The translations under genes were made by a program, and so were the position numbers. Shown here piece by piece: positions 49,714 through 58,563 of a DNA stretch of 63,772 bases; the first letter of the stretch is position 1; every line of letters starts with the position of its first letter. Source of the stretch: LB3-1 sp036401895 (GTDB lineage: Bacteria; Chloroflexota; Chloroflexia; Chloroflexales; Kallotenuaceae). The notes under the pieces were generated by a model. It worked only from the letters and a program-made list of their open reading frames with translations. It was not told the origin of the DNA and searched no databases. The stretch is taken from assembly GCA_036401895.1 (NCBI GenBank), contig DASWTW010000169.1, positions 1 through 63,772 of the forward strand, written 5' to 3'.

Positions 49714-50382
49714 ATGGACCGCGTTACCGAACCGGAGCTGATGGACGACGACGAAAACGCGCGGGCGTATGCCGGAATCGACTTTGGCGCGCCGCACCAG
49801 AACTTTATCACGCTGTTCCAGCGCACATTCGCGGCCCGGCAGATCGACGGCTATGCGCTGGATCTCGGCTGCGGCCCCGGCGATATAACCCGGCGCTTCG
49901 CGCGAGCGTTTCCGCAGTGCATCGTGCATGGCGTGGACGGCGCGCCGGCGATGCTGCGCTACGGGCACGAGATCACGGCTCAAGATCCTGAGACACGCGA
50001 TCGGGTGGAGCTGTTTCTGGGTATGCTGCCCGGCGCGACTCTGCCGCGCAGCCGCTACGATATCGTGATCAGCAACAGCCTGCTGCATCACCTGCCCGAT
50101 CCGCAGGTGCTCTGGCACGCCGTCCGGCAGTTCGCCGCGCCCGGAGCGCCGGTCTTTGTGATGGACCTGCGCCGGCCCGGCAGCCGCGACGAGGCGCAGG
50201 CGCTGGTCGAGCTGCACGCTGCGAACGATCCCGAGGTGTTTAAGCTCGATTTCTACCACTCGCTGCTGGCCGCGTTCACGCCCGACGAGATCCGGGCACA
50301 GCTGCGCGAGGCCGGGCTCGATCACTTCCAGGTCATGACCGAGACGGACCGGCATGTGGTGATCGCAGGCATTATGCGCTGA
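49714..50382 (+). CDS. Class I SAM-dependent methyltransferase
   Basis: A 222-residue Rossmann methyltransferase. Motif I is ALDLGCGPGDITRR, motif II has HGVDGAPAMLRYG, motif IV is YDIVISNSLLHHLPD, and motif V is PVFVMDLRRPGS. The pattern resembles small-molecule (Methyltransf_25) enzymes; the acceptor is unknown. AAGGCAG precedes the ATG. Followed 22 nt later by a DinB gene, so the pair are probably co-transcribed. Confidence 0.87.
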   Translation: MDRVTEPELMDDDENARAYAGIDFGAPHQNFITLFQRTFAARQIDGYALDLGCGPGDITRRFARAFPQCIVHGVDGAPAMLRYGHEITAQDPETRDRVELFLGMLPGATLPRSRYDIVISNSLLHHLPDPQVLWHAVRQFAAPGAPVFVMDLRRPGSRDEAQALVELHAANDPEVFKLDFYHSLLAAFTPDEIRAQLREAGLDHFQVMTETDRHVVIAGIMR

Positions 50383-50403
50383 TCGGCAGAAGGGAGGATC
50401 GCT

Positions 50404-50916
50404 ATGCAGCCCGTGATCGACCGGCAAAGCTTGCAGGCGCTGTACCGCTACAACGCCCACGCAAACGCGCTGCTTCTCGACGCGCTTGTGCAGCTCGACG
50501 AGAGCGAGTATAACGACGTGCGCAGCCCCAACTACACCTCGATCCGCAAGCTGGCGACACACAGCTTTATGGTCGAGCGCTTTTTTCTGGCGCAGTGCCA
50601 GGAGCAACCCCTGGAACGGATCGATCCCGCGACAGCTGAGGAGCTGCGCACAGCCTGGCTCGCGCTCAACCAGGCGATCGAGGATTATCTCGCCACCACC
50701 GGCGACGACGAGCTCAACCGGCCGCGCACGGTGACGCTGCGCCAGCACCCGTTTGCGTTTCCGGCCTGGCAGCTCCTGACGCAGGCGCTGATGCACTCGA
50801 CGCATCATCGCGGCGAGCTGGCGCTGATGCTGGGCGCGATCGGGCACGCGCTGCCGGAGCATGACATTATTCGGCATTTCTGGGAGCAGACGGGCCAGCC
50901 CTGGCCGTTGGAGTAA
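50404..50916 (+). CDS. DinB/YfiT-family protein
   Basis: A 170-residue four-helix protein of the DinB superfamily, which carries a metal held by three histidines: here in the ATHSFMVERFF region and the MHSTHHRGELALMLG region. Members are thiol-dependent S-transferases or hydrolases of unclear substrate. GGGAGGAT precedes the ATG. The gene is embedded in a run of small enzymes of secondary or stress metabolism. Confidence 0.85.
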   Translation: MQPVIDRQSLQALYRYNAHANALLLDALVQLDESEYNDVRSPNYTSIRKLATHSFMVERFFLAQCQEQPLERIDPATAEELRTAWLALNQAIEDYLATTGDDELNRPRTVTLRQHPFAFPAWQLLTQALMHSTHHRGELALMLGAIGHALPEHDIIRHFWEQTGQPWPLE

Positions 50917-51004
50917 GGCTAGTTTCAATCGAGCAACCACCGCCGCACGACGCTATTGAATACCGCACCATACGTTTGTAGCCAAAGGCCGCAAAGAGGT
51001 TTCC

Positions 51005-52066
51005 ATGCCGATTATCCCCAATGCGCTGGAGCGCCTGATCTTCTTTGGGCTGAACGCCGGTCCAGGTCCATTGCTCGACATCTTTGGCGGTGTCGCCTTC
51101 CGCACGGTGCTCGCCGGCGTCAACTTGGGCGTCTTCGATGCGCTGCACGCCGGGCCGCTGACCGAGGCGGAGCTCGCGGCGCGCATCGGGGCGAACGCGC
51201 GTGGAACGGCGGTCTTGCTCCAAACCTTGGCAGCGCTGGGATACGTCAGCAAACAGGGCCAGCGCTATGCCAACACCGCCATGACGCGGAAGTGGCTGGT
51301 GCGCAGCTCGCCCTCCTCGATCGTCGAAGGCTATGTGTACTGGGGCAGCATTCTGCATGAGCTGTGGGCGAATCTAGAAGAATCGATTCGCACGGGCGCG
51401 CCGCCGACGCAGCTCTACGCCTGGATCGAGACGCAGCCCGACACTTCGCGTGCGTTTCAAAAATGGATGGTTGCCATCGCGCATCTGAACGCCGACGAGA
51501 TCATCGGCAAGATCAAGCTACCGCCAGCTGCCCGACGCGTGATAGACATCGGCGGCGGCCATGCGATGTATAGCGTTGCGCTGTGCCGGCGATATTCGCA
51601 GCTCACCAGCGTCGTGATCGACTCACCGGAGGCGCTGACGGTGGCGGAAGAAACGGTAGCCGCAGCCGGTCTGAGCGATCGCATCACGCTGCGCGCCGGG
51701 AATTTCCTCCAGGATGAGCTCGGCGACAGCTACGACCTGGCGCTGCTGTTCAATATTGTGCACGGCCTTGACGCAGCACAAAATGCGGCGCTCATGCAGC
51801 GGGTCGCGGGCGCGCTCACGCCGGGAGGGCAACTCGCGATCGTGGAGCAGCTGGCGGATAAGGCGCCCGGCCCGACGACGCGGGCTATCGGGCAGTTGCT
51901 CGGCCTGAGCTATTTTCACCTTCTGGGTGGGCAGATCTACAGCTTTGACGAGGTGGCGGCCTGGCTGCGCAGCGCGGGCTTCACGCAGCCACAGCGCAAG
52001 AACTTGCTCAAATCGAGCAGTGGCAGCCTCCTGCTCGCGCAAAAAAGCGCTGTCGCGAGGGCGTGA
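51005..52066 (+). CDS. O-methyltransferase (hydroxyneurosporene/acetylserotonin type)
   Basis: A 353-residue two-domain O-methyltransferase: an N-terminal winged-helix dimerisation domain (LTEAELAARIGANARGTAVL, then TLAALGYVSKQGQRY) and a C-terminal SAM domain with RVIDIGGGHAMYSVALCRR and LLFNIVHGLDAAQNAALM (general base His near 257). This architecture is shared by hydroxyneurosporene O-methyltransferases and polyketide tailoring enzymes; the acceptor is unknown. AGAGGT precedes the ATG. It abuts a second methyltransferase gene directly. Confidence 0.87.
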   Translation: MPIIPNALERLIFFGLNAGPGPLLDIFGGVAFRTVLAGVNLGVFDALHAGPLTEAELAARIGANARGTAVLLQTLAALGYVSKQGQRYANTAMTRKWLVRSSPSSIVEGYVYWGSILHELWANLEESIRTGAPPTQLYAWIETQPDTSRAFQKWMVAIAHLNADEIIGKIKLPPAARRVIDIGGGHAMYSVALCRRYSQLTSVVIDSPEALTVAEETVAAAGLSDRITLRAGNFLQDELGDSYDLALLFNIVHGLDAAQNAALMQRVAGALTPGGQLAIVEQLADKAPGPTTRAIGQLLGLSYFHLLGGQIYSFDEVAAWLRSAGFTQPQRKNLLKSSSGSLLLAQKSAVARA

Positions 52067-52067
52067 T

Positions 52068-52511
52068 ATGTCGGCGAACACACTATCGCCAAGACTGGCT
52101 GCCATCGTCGAGGCGCTGCCGCTGCGTCCAGGGCTGCGTGTGCTGGAGATCGGCTGTGGCTCCGGCGCGGCTGCGCGTGCGATCGCCGCTCGCATTGGCG
52201 ACGGTCACGTCCTGGCGATCGATCGGTCAGCCAAAGCCATTCAGCAGGCAAGGAGCGCATCACAGGCCGAGATTGCGGCTGGGCGATTGAGCGTACGTCA
52301 GGTGGCGGCTGAGGATTTCGTGCTTGAGGCCGGCGAGGCGCCGTATGATCTTGCATTCGCGGTGAGGGTAGGCGCGCTCGATGGACGCCATCCCGAGCTA
52401 GAGCAGCGTGCTCTTCAGCGGATCGCAGCCGCTTTGACGCCCGACGGACGGTTGTTTATCGACGGTGGCGATCCGCTGCGGGAAATCCTGCTTGCGAGGC
52501 AGCAAGGCTGA
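52068..52511 (+). CDS. Small class I methyltransferase
   Basis: A 147-residue methyltransferase core. VLEIGCGSGAAARAIAARIG is motif I and HVLAIDRSAKAIQQAR motif II; the length fits only the minimal fold without a lid. The ATG at 52068 lies 1 nt after the previous stop codon, with GAGGG upstream, so it is translated right behind the larger enzyme. An in-frame extension upstream overlaps the first gene and is not credible. Substrate unknown. Confidence 0.75.
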   Translation: MSANTLSPRLAAIVEALPLRPGLRVLEIGCGSGAAARAIAARIGDGHVLAIDRSAKAIQQARSASQAEIAAGRLSVRQVAAEDFVLEAGEAPYDLAFAVRVGALDGRHPELEQRALQRIAAALTPDGRLFIDGGDPLREILLARQQG

Positions 52512-52555
52512 CGTCGCCACGGATATGAGCAGTATAAGCGATAAGGAGCTGGGTG

Positions 52556-53824
52556 GTGCGTGCTCGTCGTTACGTCATAGGCGTCCTTTTTCTCGCCGTG
52601 CTGCTTCCTGGCTGTGCAGCACCGCCCGCTGATGTTCTCACGCCGTCAGCGCCTGCGCCAACCTCGACGTCACCACCCGTAACGCCATCGTCCATCGCAG
52701 CAGCAACGCCCACGATTCGCGCACAGGCCACGTCCGCTCCTCCCGTGGCTCGACAGGAGGCAACAGCTACACGTATGACTGAACCTGTGTCGGGAACACC
52801 TGTCCAGACCGTCACCCGCTCGTGGAGCGCCCAAGAGCTTATGGCGCGCAAAACGCAGGCAGGCGCGGATGTGTGGGCTGATGGCGACGAGCTAACCTTT
52901 GTGTACGAGGGAAAGGCCGATGAGGTCCGGGTCTGCTGCGGTATCGAGCTGCCGATGCAGCGCGTTCCGGACAGCGATCTGTGGGTGCTAACCGTTCGCG
53001 TCGAGGATCTGGCACACGCCGTCATCAGCTATGCCTTCTTTGTGACGCAGAACGAGCAGCCGATAGAGGACCGGCCTCACTTCACGACGTGGCGTGGACC
53101 GCAAGCGCCGCCGCCCGTCGCACACGCCACCGCTCTCGCCGGACGTATTCAGCAGTATGCATTGGAGAGCGCTTTCCTCAAGGAGGAACGCGATCTGACC
53201 GTGTACCTGCCGCCTGGCCACGATCCCACTCTCGCCGCGCCCGTGATCTATGTTGCCGATGGTCAATCTGTGCCTGACTTTGCCGCCGTGCTTGAGCCAT
53301 TGATCACCCAGGGCACCATTCCGCCGCTTGTGCTGGTGGGCGCCCACTCGCCAACTGGCCCGTTCCCCGATCCATCCCAAGATCTGCGCGCTCAAGAATA
53401 CCTGCCGGACCACAATCTGGCACGATTCCAGGCTCACGAGCGCTTTTTTACCGAAGAAGTACCGGCCTGGGCGGAGCGTGAGCTTGGAGTGGCGACCGAC
53501 CCGGCCCAGCGGGCCGTTTTTGGCTTCTCGAACGGCGGTGTGTTCGCGGCGGCGATGGGTCTGCGCCATCCCAATCGCTACGGGCATAGCCTGGCGTTCT
53601 CACTCGGCATGCCGCCAGGTCTGCCACACTCAACGACAGCACGCTTTTACCTGGTCGCAGGAACGTTAGAGCCCGGCTTTCATAGCCGAACGCAAGAGTT
53701 TGCCGGCGATCTTGCCGACTACGGCGTCGATCACGTTTTTCGGGATCGTGTCAGCGGGCACGATTCTGTCATGTGGCAAGAAGAATTTCCAAAAGCTGTT
53801 CAATGGGCGTTCGGTCAGAAATGA
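52556..53824 (+). CDS. Putative esterase lipoprotein (esterase D/Fes-like)
   Basis: A 422-residue exported alpha/beta hydrolase. The signal peptide ends at the lipobox LLPGC. A ~60-residue Thr/Pro/Ser linker and an immunoglobulin-like N-terminal part (~90-180) precede the hydrolase. Serine is in GFSNGG, histidine in SGHDSVMW. The family (PF00756) includes siderophore esterases and mycolyltransferases; the substrate is unclear. AAGGAG lies 7 nt before the GTG at 52556; the GTG at 52553 is less well placed. Confidence 0.8.
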   Translation: MRARRYVIGVLFLAVLLPGCAAPPADVLTPSAPAPTSTSPPVTPSSIAAATPTIRAQATSAPPVARQEATATRMTEPVSGTPVQTVTRSWSAQELMARKTQAGADVWADGDELTFVYEGKADEVRVCCGIELPMQRVPDSDLWVLTVRVEDLAHAVISYAFFVTQNEQPIEDRPHFTTWRGPQAPPPVAHATALAGRIQQYALESAFLKEERDLTVYLPPGHDPTLAAPVIYVADGQSVPDFAAVLEPLITQGTIPPLVLVGAHSPTGPFPDPSQDLRAQEYLPDHNLARFQAHERFFTEEVPAWAERELGVATDPAQRAVFGFSNGGVFAAAMGLRHPNRYGHSLAFSLGMPPGLPHSTTARFYLVAGTLEPGFHSRTQEFAGDLADYGVDHVFRDRVSGHDSVMWQEEFPKAVQWAFGQK

Positions 53825-53833
53825 GGACCGCCT

Positions 53834-54331
53834 ATGCATATTCGTTCCTATCAACCCGGCGATAAAGCCACCTGTCTTGAGGTATGCAGCAGCAATGTGC
53901 CGACCTTCTTTGCCGTCCATGAGCACGCCGAATTCGCCACGTTTCTCGACTCTTTGCCCGACGCTGGTCACTACCTGGTTGTCGAGTCGGCGCAGCGTGC
54001 GATCGTTGGCTGTGGCGGGTATTTTCTAAAGCCTGAGCGGATGATCGCGAGCTTGATGTGGGGCATGGTGCATCGCGACTACCACGGTCAGGGGCTGGGG
54101 CGAGCCCTGCTGCTTGCGCGCCTCTGCGCCATTTGTGAAGAGCGGCAAGCGCAAACCGTCGAGCTTGACACAAGCCAGCACAGCTACGGCTTTTTCGCGA
54201 CGGTTGGATTTCAGATTACGCGCATCCAGCGCGACTACTACACGCCAGGATTAGACCGCTACGATATGCAGCTGCCGCTGAGCGAGCCGCGCTGTGCTGA
54301 GCTGAAGCAGCTATTCGCACAACATCTGTAG
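53834..54331 (+). CDS. GNAT N-acetyltransferase
   Basis: A 165-residue acetyltransferase. MHIRSYQPGDKATCLEVCSS starts the fold and the acetyl-CoA loop is HRDYHGQGLGRALLLARL, followed by the family segment VELDTSQHSYGFFATVGFQI. GAGGA precedes the ATG, 9 nt after the esterase stop, so the two genes are probably coupled. Substrate unknown. Confidence 0.87.
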   Translation: MHIRSYQPGDKATCLEVCSSNVPTFFAVHEHAEFATFLDSLPDAGHYLVVESAQRAIVGCGGYFLKPERMIASLMWGMVHRDYHGQGLGRALLLARLCAICEERQAQTVELDTSQHSYGFFATVGFQITRIQRDYYTPGLDRYDMQLPLSEPRCAELKQLFAQHL

Positions 54332-54438
54332 CGTTGCGCAAGTTCTGCTGCTCAAGTAAAATCAACGCTGCTTCTGGGTGATACCTCCGGTGACCTCGCC
54401 ACGAGCAGCGTGCTTCAATCGATCCAAAGAGGCCCGAC

Positions 54439-55056
54439 ATGACCTTGCGTATCAGCGATAGGCTGGCCCAGCAGCTGGCATTTCTCAACGAAGTCGAAAA
54501 GCTCAAGCTCGTTTATCGTCGCAACAAAACTGTTGACCAGGCGCGCTACGAAAACAGCGCCGAACATTCTTGGCATATCGCGTTAATGGCGCTCATCCTT
54601 GCCGAACACGCTGACGCGCCAAACATCGACCTTTTCCGAGTGCTGAAGATGCTGCTGATTCATGACCTGGTTGAAATTTATGCGGGTGATACCTGGCTTT
54701 ATGATCTCCAGGCCACGCAGATCCAGGCAGAGAACGAGACGATCGCGGCACGACGGCTATTTGAGCTGCTGCCCGAGGATCAAGCTGCTGAACTGCATGA
54801 CCTTTGGAGCGAGTTTGTCGCCCGTGAGACTGCCGAAGCTGCCTTTGCTGCTGCGATCGATGGTCTCCAGCCGTTACTGAATCACCTGCTGTCAGGCACT
54901 CCCGATGATCAAGAGGGTGTACCATCACGTGGTGATGTGCTGCGCCGTAAGCAATATATCGCGGCAAGCTCCCATACACTCTGGGACGTCGCCCAAACAG
55001 TGATCGAGGAAAGCACCAATCGCGGTCTCTACCGCAGCCAACCGCACGCCGATTAA
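54439..55056 (+). CDS. HD-domain phosphohydrolase, YfbR/HDDC2-like
   Basis: A 205-residue HD-superfamily protein. Metal ligands are present in order: His in AEHSWHIALMALILAEH, the His-Asp of LLIHDLVEIYAGDTWLYD, and a later Asp. The same layout occurs in 5'-deoxynucleotidases (YfbR) and HDDC2. It would hydrolyse deoxynucleoside monophosphates or a related phosphate ester. AGAGG precedes the ATG. Confidence 0.87.
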   Translation: MTLRISDRLAQQLAFLNEVEKLKLVYRRNKTVDQARYENSAEHSWHIALMALILAEHADAPNIDLFRVLKMLLIHDLVEIYAGDTWLYDLQATQIQAENETIAARRLFELLPEDQAAELHDLWSEFVARETAEAAFAAAIDGLQPLLNHLLSGTPDDQEGVPSRGDVLRRKQYIAASSHTLWDVAQTVIEESTNRGLYRSQPHAD

Positions 55057-55084
55057 TCAATATATAATCTTGGAAGTTAGCGCT

Positions 55085-55438
55085 ATGATCAGCAAAGCCA
55101 CCGCCGAGCACTACACCTGGGGGAATCGCTGCGACGGCTGGCATCTCGTGAAGACGCCAGCGCTGAGCGTGATCCATGAGCGCATGCCGCCGGGCGCCGC
55201 CGAGGTCCGGCACGCGCACAACGCCGCGCGCCAGTTCTTCTTTGTGCTGTCCGGCACGGCCACGCTGGAGGTCGCGGGGCGGATCGAGGTGCTGGGGCCG
55301 CAGCAGGGCCTTGAGATCGCGCCGGGCGAGCCGCACCAGATGCGCAACGAGTCGGACGAGCCGATCGAGTTTCTGGTGATCTCGCAGCCGCCCAGCCACG
55401 GCGATCGGGTGCTCGTGCCGCACAACAAGGCAGACTGA
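55085..55438 (+). CDS. Small cupin-domain protein
   Basis: A 117-residue single cupin barrel. The two cupin motifs are visible: VRHAHNAARQFFFVLSGTAT and IAPGEPHQMRNESDEPIEFL, with His/His/Glu-type metal ligands partly altered (HAHNAARQ). The ATG at 55085 has GGAAG upstream; a TTG 5 codons earlier is the alternative. Ligand or reaction unknown. Lies 20 nt before the next acetyltransferase gene. Confidence 0.82.
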   Translation: MISKATAEHYTWGNRCDGWHLVKTPALSVIHERMPPGAAEVRHAHNAARQFFFVLSGTATLEVAGRIEVLGPQQGLEIAPGEPHQMRNESDEPIEFLVISQPPSHGDRVLVPHNKAD

Positions 55439-55458
55439 AGCGCTTGATGAGGCAGTTT

Positions 55459-56058
55459 ATGATCTCCCCAACGATTCGCGAGGCCACACCCGACGATGCC
55501 GCCCAGATCCAGGCGATCTACGCGCCAATCGTCAGCACGACGATGATCTCGTTTGAGCTGGAGCCGCCCTCGGCTGACGAGATGCGGCGGCGCATTCTGC
55601 ACACGCGGCCGGCGCTGCCCTGGCTGGTCTGTGAGCGCGCCGGCATTCTGGGCTACGCCTACGCCAGCCAGCATCGCAGCCGCGCAGCCTACCAGTGGTC
55701 CGTGGATGTGTCGGTGTATGTGCATGAGCAGGCCCGACGCATGCATATCGGGCGGGCGCTCTACACCTCGCTCTTCAAGCTGCTGGCGCTGCAAGGATTT
55801 TTCAACGCCTACGCCGGAATCGCCCTGCCCAACCCGGCCAGCGTCGGCATCCACGAGTCGCTGGGCTTCGTGCCGGTCGGCGTGTATCGCGGCGTGGGCT
55901 ACAAGCTCGGCGCATGGCACGATGTCGGCTGGTGGCAGCTGGCGCTTCAGCCGCGCACCGACGATCCCACGCCGCCACGCACGCTTGACGATGTTCGCGG
56001 CTCGGCCGGCTGGGATGCGGCCATACGCGCCGGCGTTGGGCTGATTCGCCAATCGTGA
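55459..56058 (+). CDS. GNAT acetyltransferase, phosphinothricin acetyltransferase-like
   Basis: A 199-residue enzyme that looks like the Pat/YncA group, which acetylate phosphinothricin, methionine sulfone or other amino acids. Signature parts are TIREATPDDAAQIQAIYAPI, FELEPPSADEMRRRI, VSVYVHEQARRMHIGRALYT, and YAGIALPNPASVGIHESLGF. ATG at 55459 follows GAGG with 7-nt spacing; ATG 55447 is less well placed. The acetyl-CoA loop QARRMHIGRAL differs slightly from the usual RGxGxG/A. Confidence 0.88.
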   Translation: MISPTIREATPDDAAQIQAIYAPIVSTTMISFELEPPSADEMRRRILHTRPALPWLVCERAGILGYAYASQHRSRAAYQWSVDVSVYVHEQARRMHIGRALYTSLFKLLALQGFFNAYAGIALPNPASVGIHESLGFVPVGVYRGVGYKLGAWHDVGWWQLALQPRTDDPTPPRTLDDVRGSAGWDAAIRAGVGLIRQS

Positions 56059-56091
56059 TCGAAGATCTTCAGGACAGGAGTGTAGATCGAC

Positions 56092-56571
56092 ATGCAGATT
56101 ACACCATACGAGCCGCAGCATCTTGAGGCCGTCGTTCAGCTGTCGCTGCGCGCATGGGCACCAGTGTTTGACTCGCTGCAAAACGTGCTGGACGCCAGAG
56201 TTTTCCAGGCATTCTATCCCGACGGCTGGCGGGTCAGTCAGCAGCAGGCTGTGGAAGCTGTGTGCGCTGACGAAAAGATCCACGTCTGGGTCGCAATCGA
56301 GGCCGATGCGCCTGTCGGCTTTGTCGCGATCAAGCTGCACACCGAGGGCAGCATGGGCGAGATCTACATGCTCGCCGTCGACCCAGACATGCAAGGTCGC
56401 GGCATTGGCACGACGCTGACGACCTTCGCGCTGGATTGGATCAAAGACGCGGGCATGGCGATCGCGATGGTTGAGACCGGCGGTGATCCCGGACATGCTC
56501 CGGCACGTCACACCTATGAAAAGGCCGGCTTCGGCCTGCTGCCGGTCGCGCGCTACTTCAAAAAGCTGTAG
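56092..56571 (+). CDS. GNAT N-acetyltransferase
   Basis: A 159-residue acetyltransferase with acetyl-CoA loop DPDMQGRGIGTTLTTFAL and the C-terminal HTYEKAGFGLLPVARYF. AGGAG lies 12 nt before the ATG. It follows the Pat-like gene on the same strand and ends where the minus-strand hydrolases converge. Substrate unknown. Confidence 0.88.
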   Translation: MQITPYEPQHLEAVVQLSLRAWAPVFDSLQNVLDARVFQAFYPDGWRVSQQQAVEAVCADEKIHVWVAIEADAPVGFVAIKLHTEGSMGEIYMLAVDPDMQGRGIGTTLTTFALDWIKDAGMAIAMVETGGDPGHAPARHTYEKAGFGLLPVARYFKKL

Positions 56572-56608
56572 ATCCGAAAGACATTCCTCGGGCGTATGCA
56601 ATACGCGC

Positions 56609-57406
56609 CTACGGTTGGGATGGGTTGCTTCCAGTCTCTTCCAGGAAGCGCTGAATGATCCGGTTGGTGGCGGTGGGCCGCTGAAGATGAATCTTGTGCT
56701 TCACGCGCAGCACGACCTGCATCCGAGCGTTAGGCAGCTCACGTACCAGTCGGGCCACGGCTTGCGGCGGCGCGACCACGTCAAGCTTGCCCGCGATCGC
56801 CAGAACCGGCTGGCGGATCTGTGCCAGCTGCTCCCAGCCGCGCCACGGTAGCAGCGCCTGCGCCATCAGCGAGCGCATAACCGGCGCCGGAGCGTGGAAG
56901 CGCCGCGCAAAGAACCGCCGCCGGCCCCATTCGAGCAGACCGCCCGGCACCGGAGCCATCGTCGCGAGCTTGAAGAGCAGCCCATAGTTGAAGCGCGCCG
57001 CCACGCCGATCAGCACGATCTGTGACACCAGCTCGGGATACGATCGCGCCAGCTCCATAGCGATCACGCCGCCGTACGAGTGTGAAAGCAGCGCCAGCGG
57101 CGTGCGTACCTGCTGCGCATCGATCAGCTGCCGCAGATCGTCGATGATCCGCTGCATCGAGTACGGTCCTTTCGTCACCGCAGTCGCGCCGTGGCCCCGT
57201 AGATCGGGCGCGATCACGCGATACTGCTGCGCAAAGAAGCCGATCTGCGGCAGCCACTGCTCTTTCGCTCCACCGACGCCATGGATACACAGCAGCGTGG
57301 AGCGCGGATCGTGCGGCGCGGCGGTATCCAGCACGCTCATCGTGAGCGGCGGCGGTCCCGGCAGCGCCACCATCAGCGGCGCAAGATCACAAGCTTGCTG
57401 CGACAT
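56609..57406 (-). CDS. Alpha/beta hydrolase
   Basis: A 265-residue hydrolase. HGVGGAKEQW is the oxyanion segment, the nucleophile is in LLSHSYGGVIAM, aspartate is in AGKLDVVAPP and histidine in VKHKIHLQRP. It begins 20 bp before the stop codon of the upstream hydrolase gene (57387-57406) and lacks its own ribosome site, so it is translated by coupling. Both are about 30-35% alike by eye. Substrate unknown. Confidence 0.85.
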   Translation of the reverse strand: MSQQACDLAPLMVALPGPPPLTMSVLDTAAPHDPRSTLLCIHGVGGAKEQWLPQIGFFAQQYRVIAPDLRGHGATAVTKGPYSMQRIIDDLRQLIDAQQVRTPLALLSHSYGGVIAMELARSYPELVSQIVLIGVAARFNYGLLFKLATMAPVPGGLLEWGRRRFFARRFHAPAPVMRSLMAQALLPWRGWEQLAQIRQPVLAIAGKLDVVAPPQAVARLVRELPNARMQVVLRVKHKIHLQRPTATNRIIQRFLEETGSNPSQP

Positions 57407-58274
57407 CGGCTGGTGGCGCTGCCGCCGACATGTCCTCGGCAGGCGGCACGGTATCGAGAAAATCGAGCAGCACGCGCTGAAACTCTGCCGGACGATCGTC
57501 CATGGGCGTATGCAGGGCGCGGCGAATGATCTGCAAGCGGGCGTTGGGTATCGCCTCGGCAGCGCGGCGGGCCTGGCGCGGCAGAATCAGCGGATCGCGC
57601 TCGCCGCTGACTACCAGCGTCGGCTGGCGAATCTCCACCAGGCGATCGTCGAGCGACTCATCGAAGAGGCCCATCGCGCACTGCTGCAACACATGCGGAT
57701 CAGCCAGGCCGGTGTAGTAGGAGCGCCGCAGGAATGGCCGTATAAAGCCGCCCCGGTGATCGTGTGCTGCCGGTCGCAGCAAGGGCCCAAGGCCACGCCC
57801 CACCAGGCGACTGAGCACAACCGTGCGCTGAATCTCGCGCAGCTCAAGCATTCGTTTGGTGTAAGGCGCCATATGCATGGGATCGAGCGCGGCGTCGACC
57901 AGCACCAGCCGCGCGACAAGATCAGGATGGAGCAGCGCCAGCAGCGCTGCGATCCGCCCGCCCATCGAGTGGCCGACCAGCGTTATGCGCTCCAGGCCGA
58001 GGATCTCACACGTCTGCACGACCAGATCGGCAAAGTCCGTTAGCCGCACGGCGCCCGAGCGTGGCCGCGAGCCGCCGTGTCCCGGCCACTCCAGCGCGAT
58101 GCCGTGGTAGCGCGACGCGAGCGCGTGGAGCGTGCCCCACCAGATTTCTTTGAACGCGGCCCAGCCGTGCAGCAGCACCACCGCATGACCAGCGCCCGCC
58201 TCAAGATAGTGAAGATCCAGCCCCGGCACAACCGACTCAGCCGGTCGCCACGGAGCGATCACCTGTTCTGTCAT
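57387..58274 (-). CDS. Alpha/beta hydrolase
   Basis: A 295-residue hydrolase with HGWAAFKEIWW, nucleophile in LVGHSMGGRIAAL, aspartate in SGERDPLILP and histidine in RRALHTPMDDRP. GAGGAAG precedes the ATG. It overlaps the following hydrolase gene by 20 bp, suggesting a two-gene operon that acts on one substrate type or has a modifier-partner pair. The C-terminus is Ala/Pro-rich. Confidence 0.86.
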   Translation of the reverse strand: MTEQVIAPWRPAESVVPGLDLHYLEAGAGHAVVLLHGWAAFKEIWWGTLHALASRYHGIALEWPGHGGSRPRSGAVRLTDFADLVVQTCEILGLERITLVGHSMGGRIAALLALLHPDLVARLVLVDAALDPMHMAPYTKRMLELREIQRTVVLSRLVGRGLGPLLRPAAHDHRGGFIRPFLRRSYYTGLADPHVLQQCAMGLFDESLDDRLVEIRQPTLVVSGERDPLILPRQARRAAEAIPNARLQIIRRALHTPMDDRPAEFQRVLLDFLDTVPPAEDMSAAAPPADVAASL

Positions 58275-58497
58275 ATGTCTTCCTCATCAACAGCCAGAAA
58301 CTTGCTCAGCAAACACTGCGCCAACATAACGCTCAGCGGATTGCTTATGATCGCCGATTGTAGCCTCCAGGCTGCTGCCAATCCCAGGAGCAAAGCTGCC
58401 AGAAGCTGCTGATCAGCTTGCACGCGCACCTGTGCTCGCTCCGGCTTCGTGCTGATTGTAATCCAGAATGGACCGCCAAAACCATGACAATCATGCG

Positions 58498-58527
58498 TTG
58501 AAAGATGCTCGGCTTTCGTGCTAGCAT
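58498..58527 (+). promoter_or_regulatory. Candidate promoter of the broken gene
   Basis: TTGAAA (58498-58503), 18-bp spacer, TAGCAT (58522-58527), about 36 nt upstream of the ATG at 58564. Confidence 0.5.
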
Positions 58528-58563
58528 GGTTGCCTATGATTGGAATGAGTTAGGTAGGTCATT

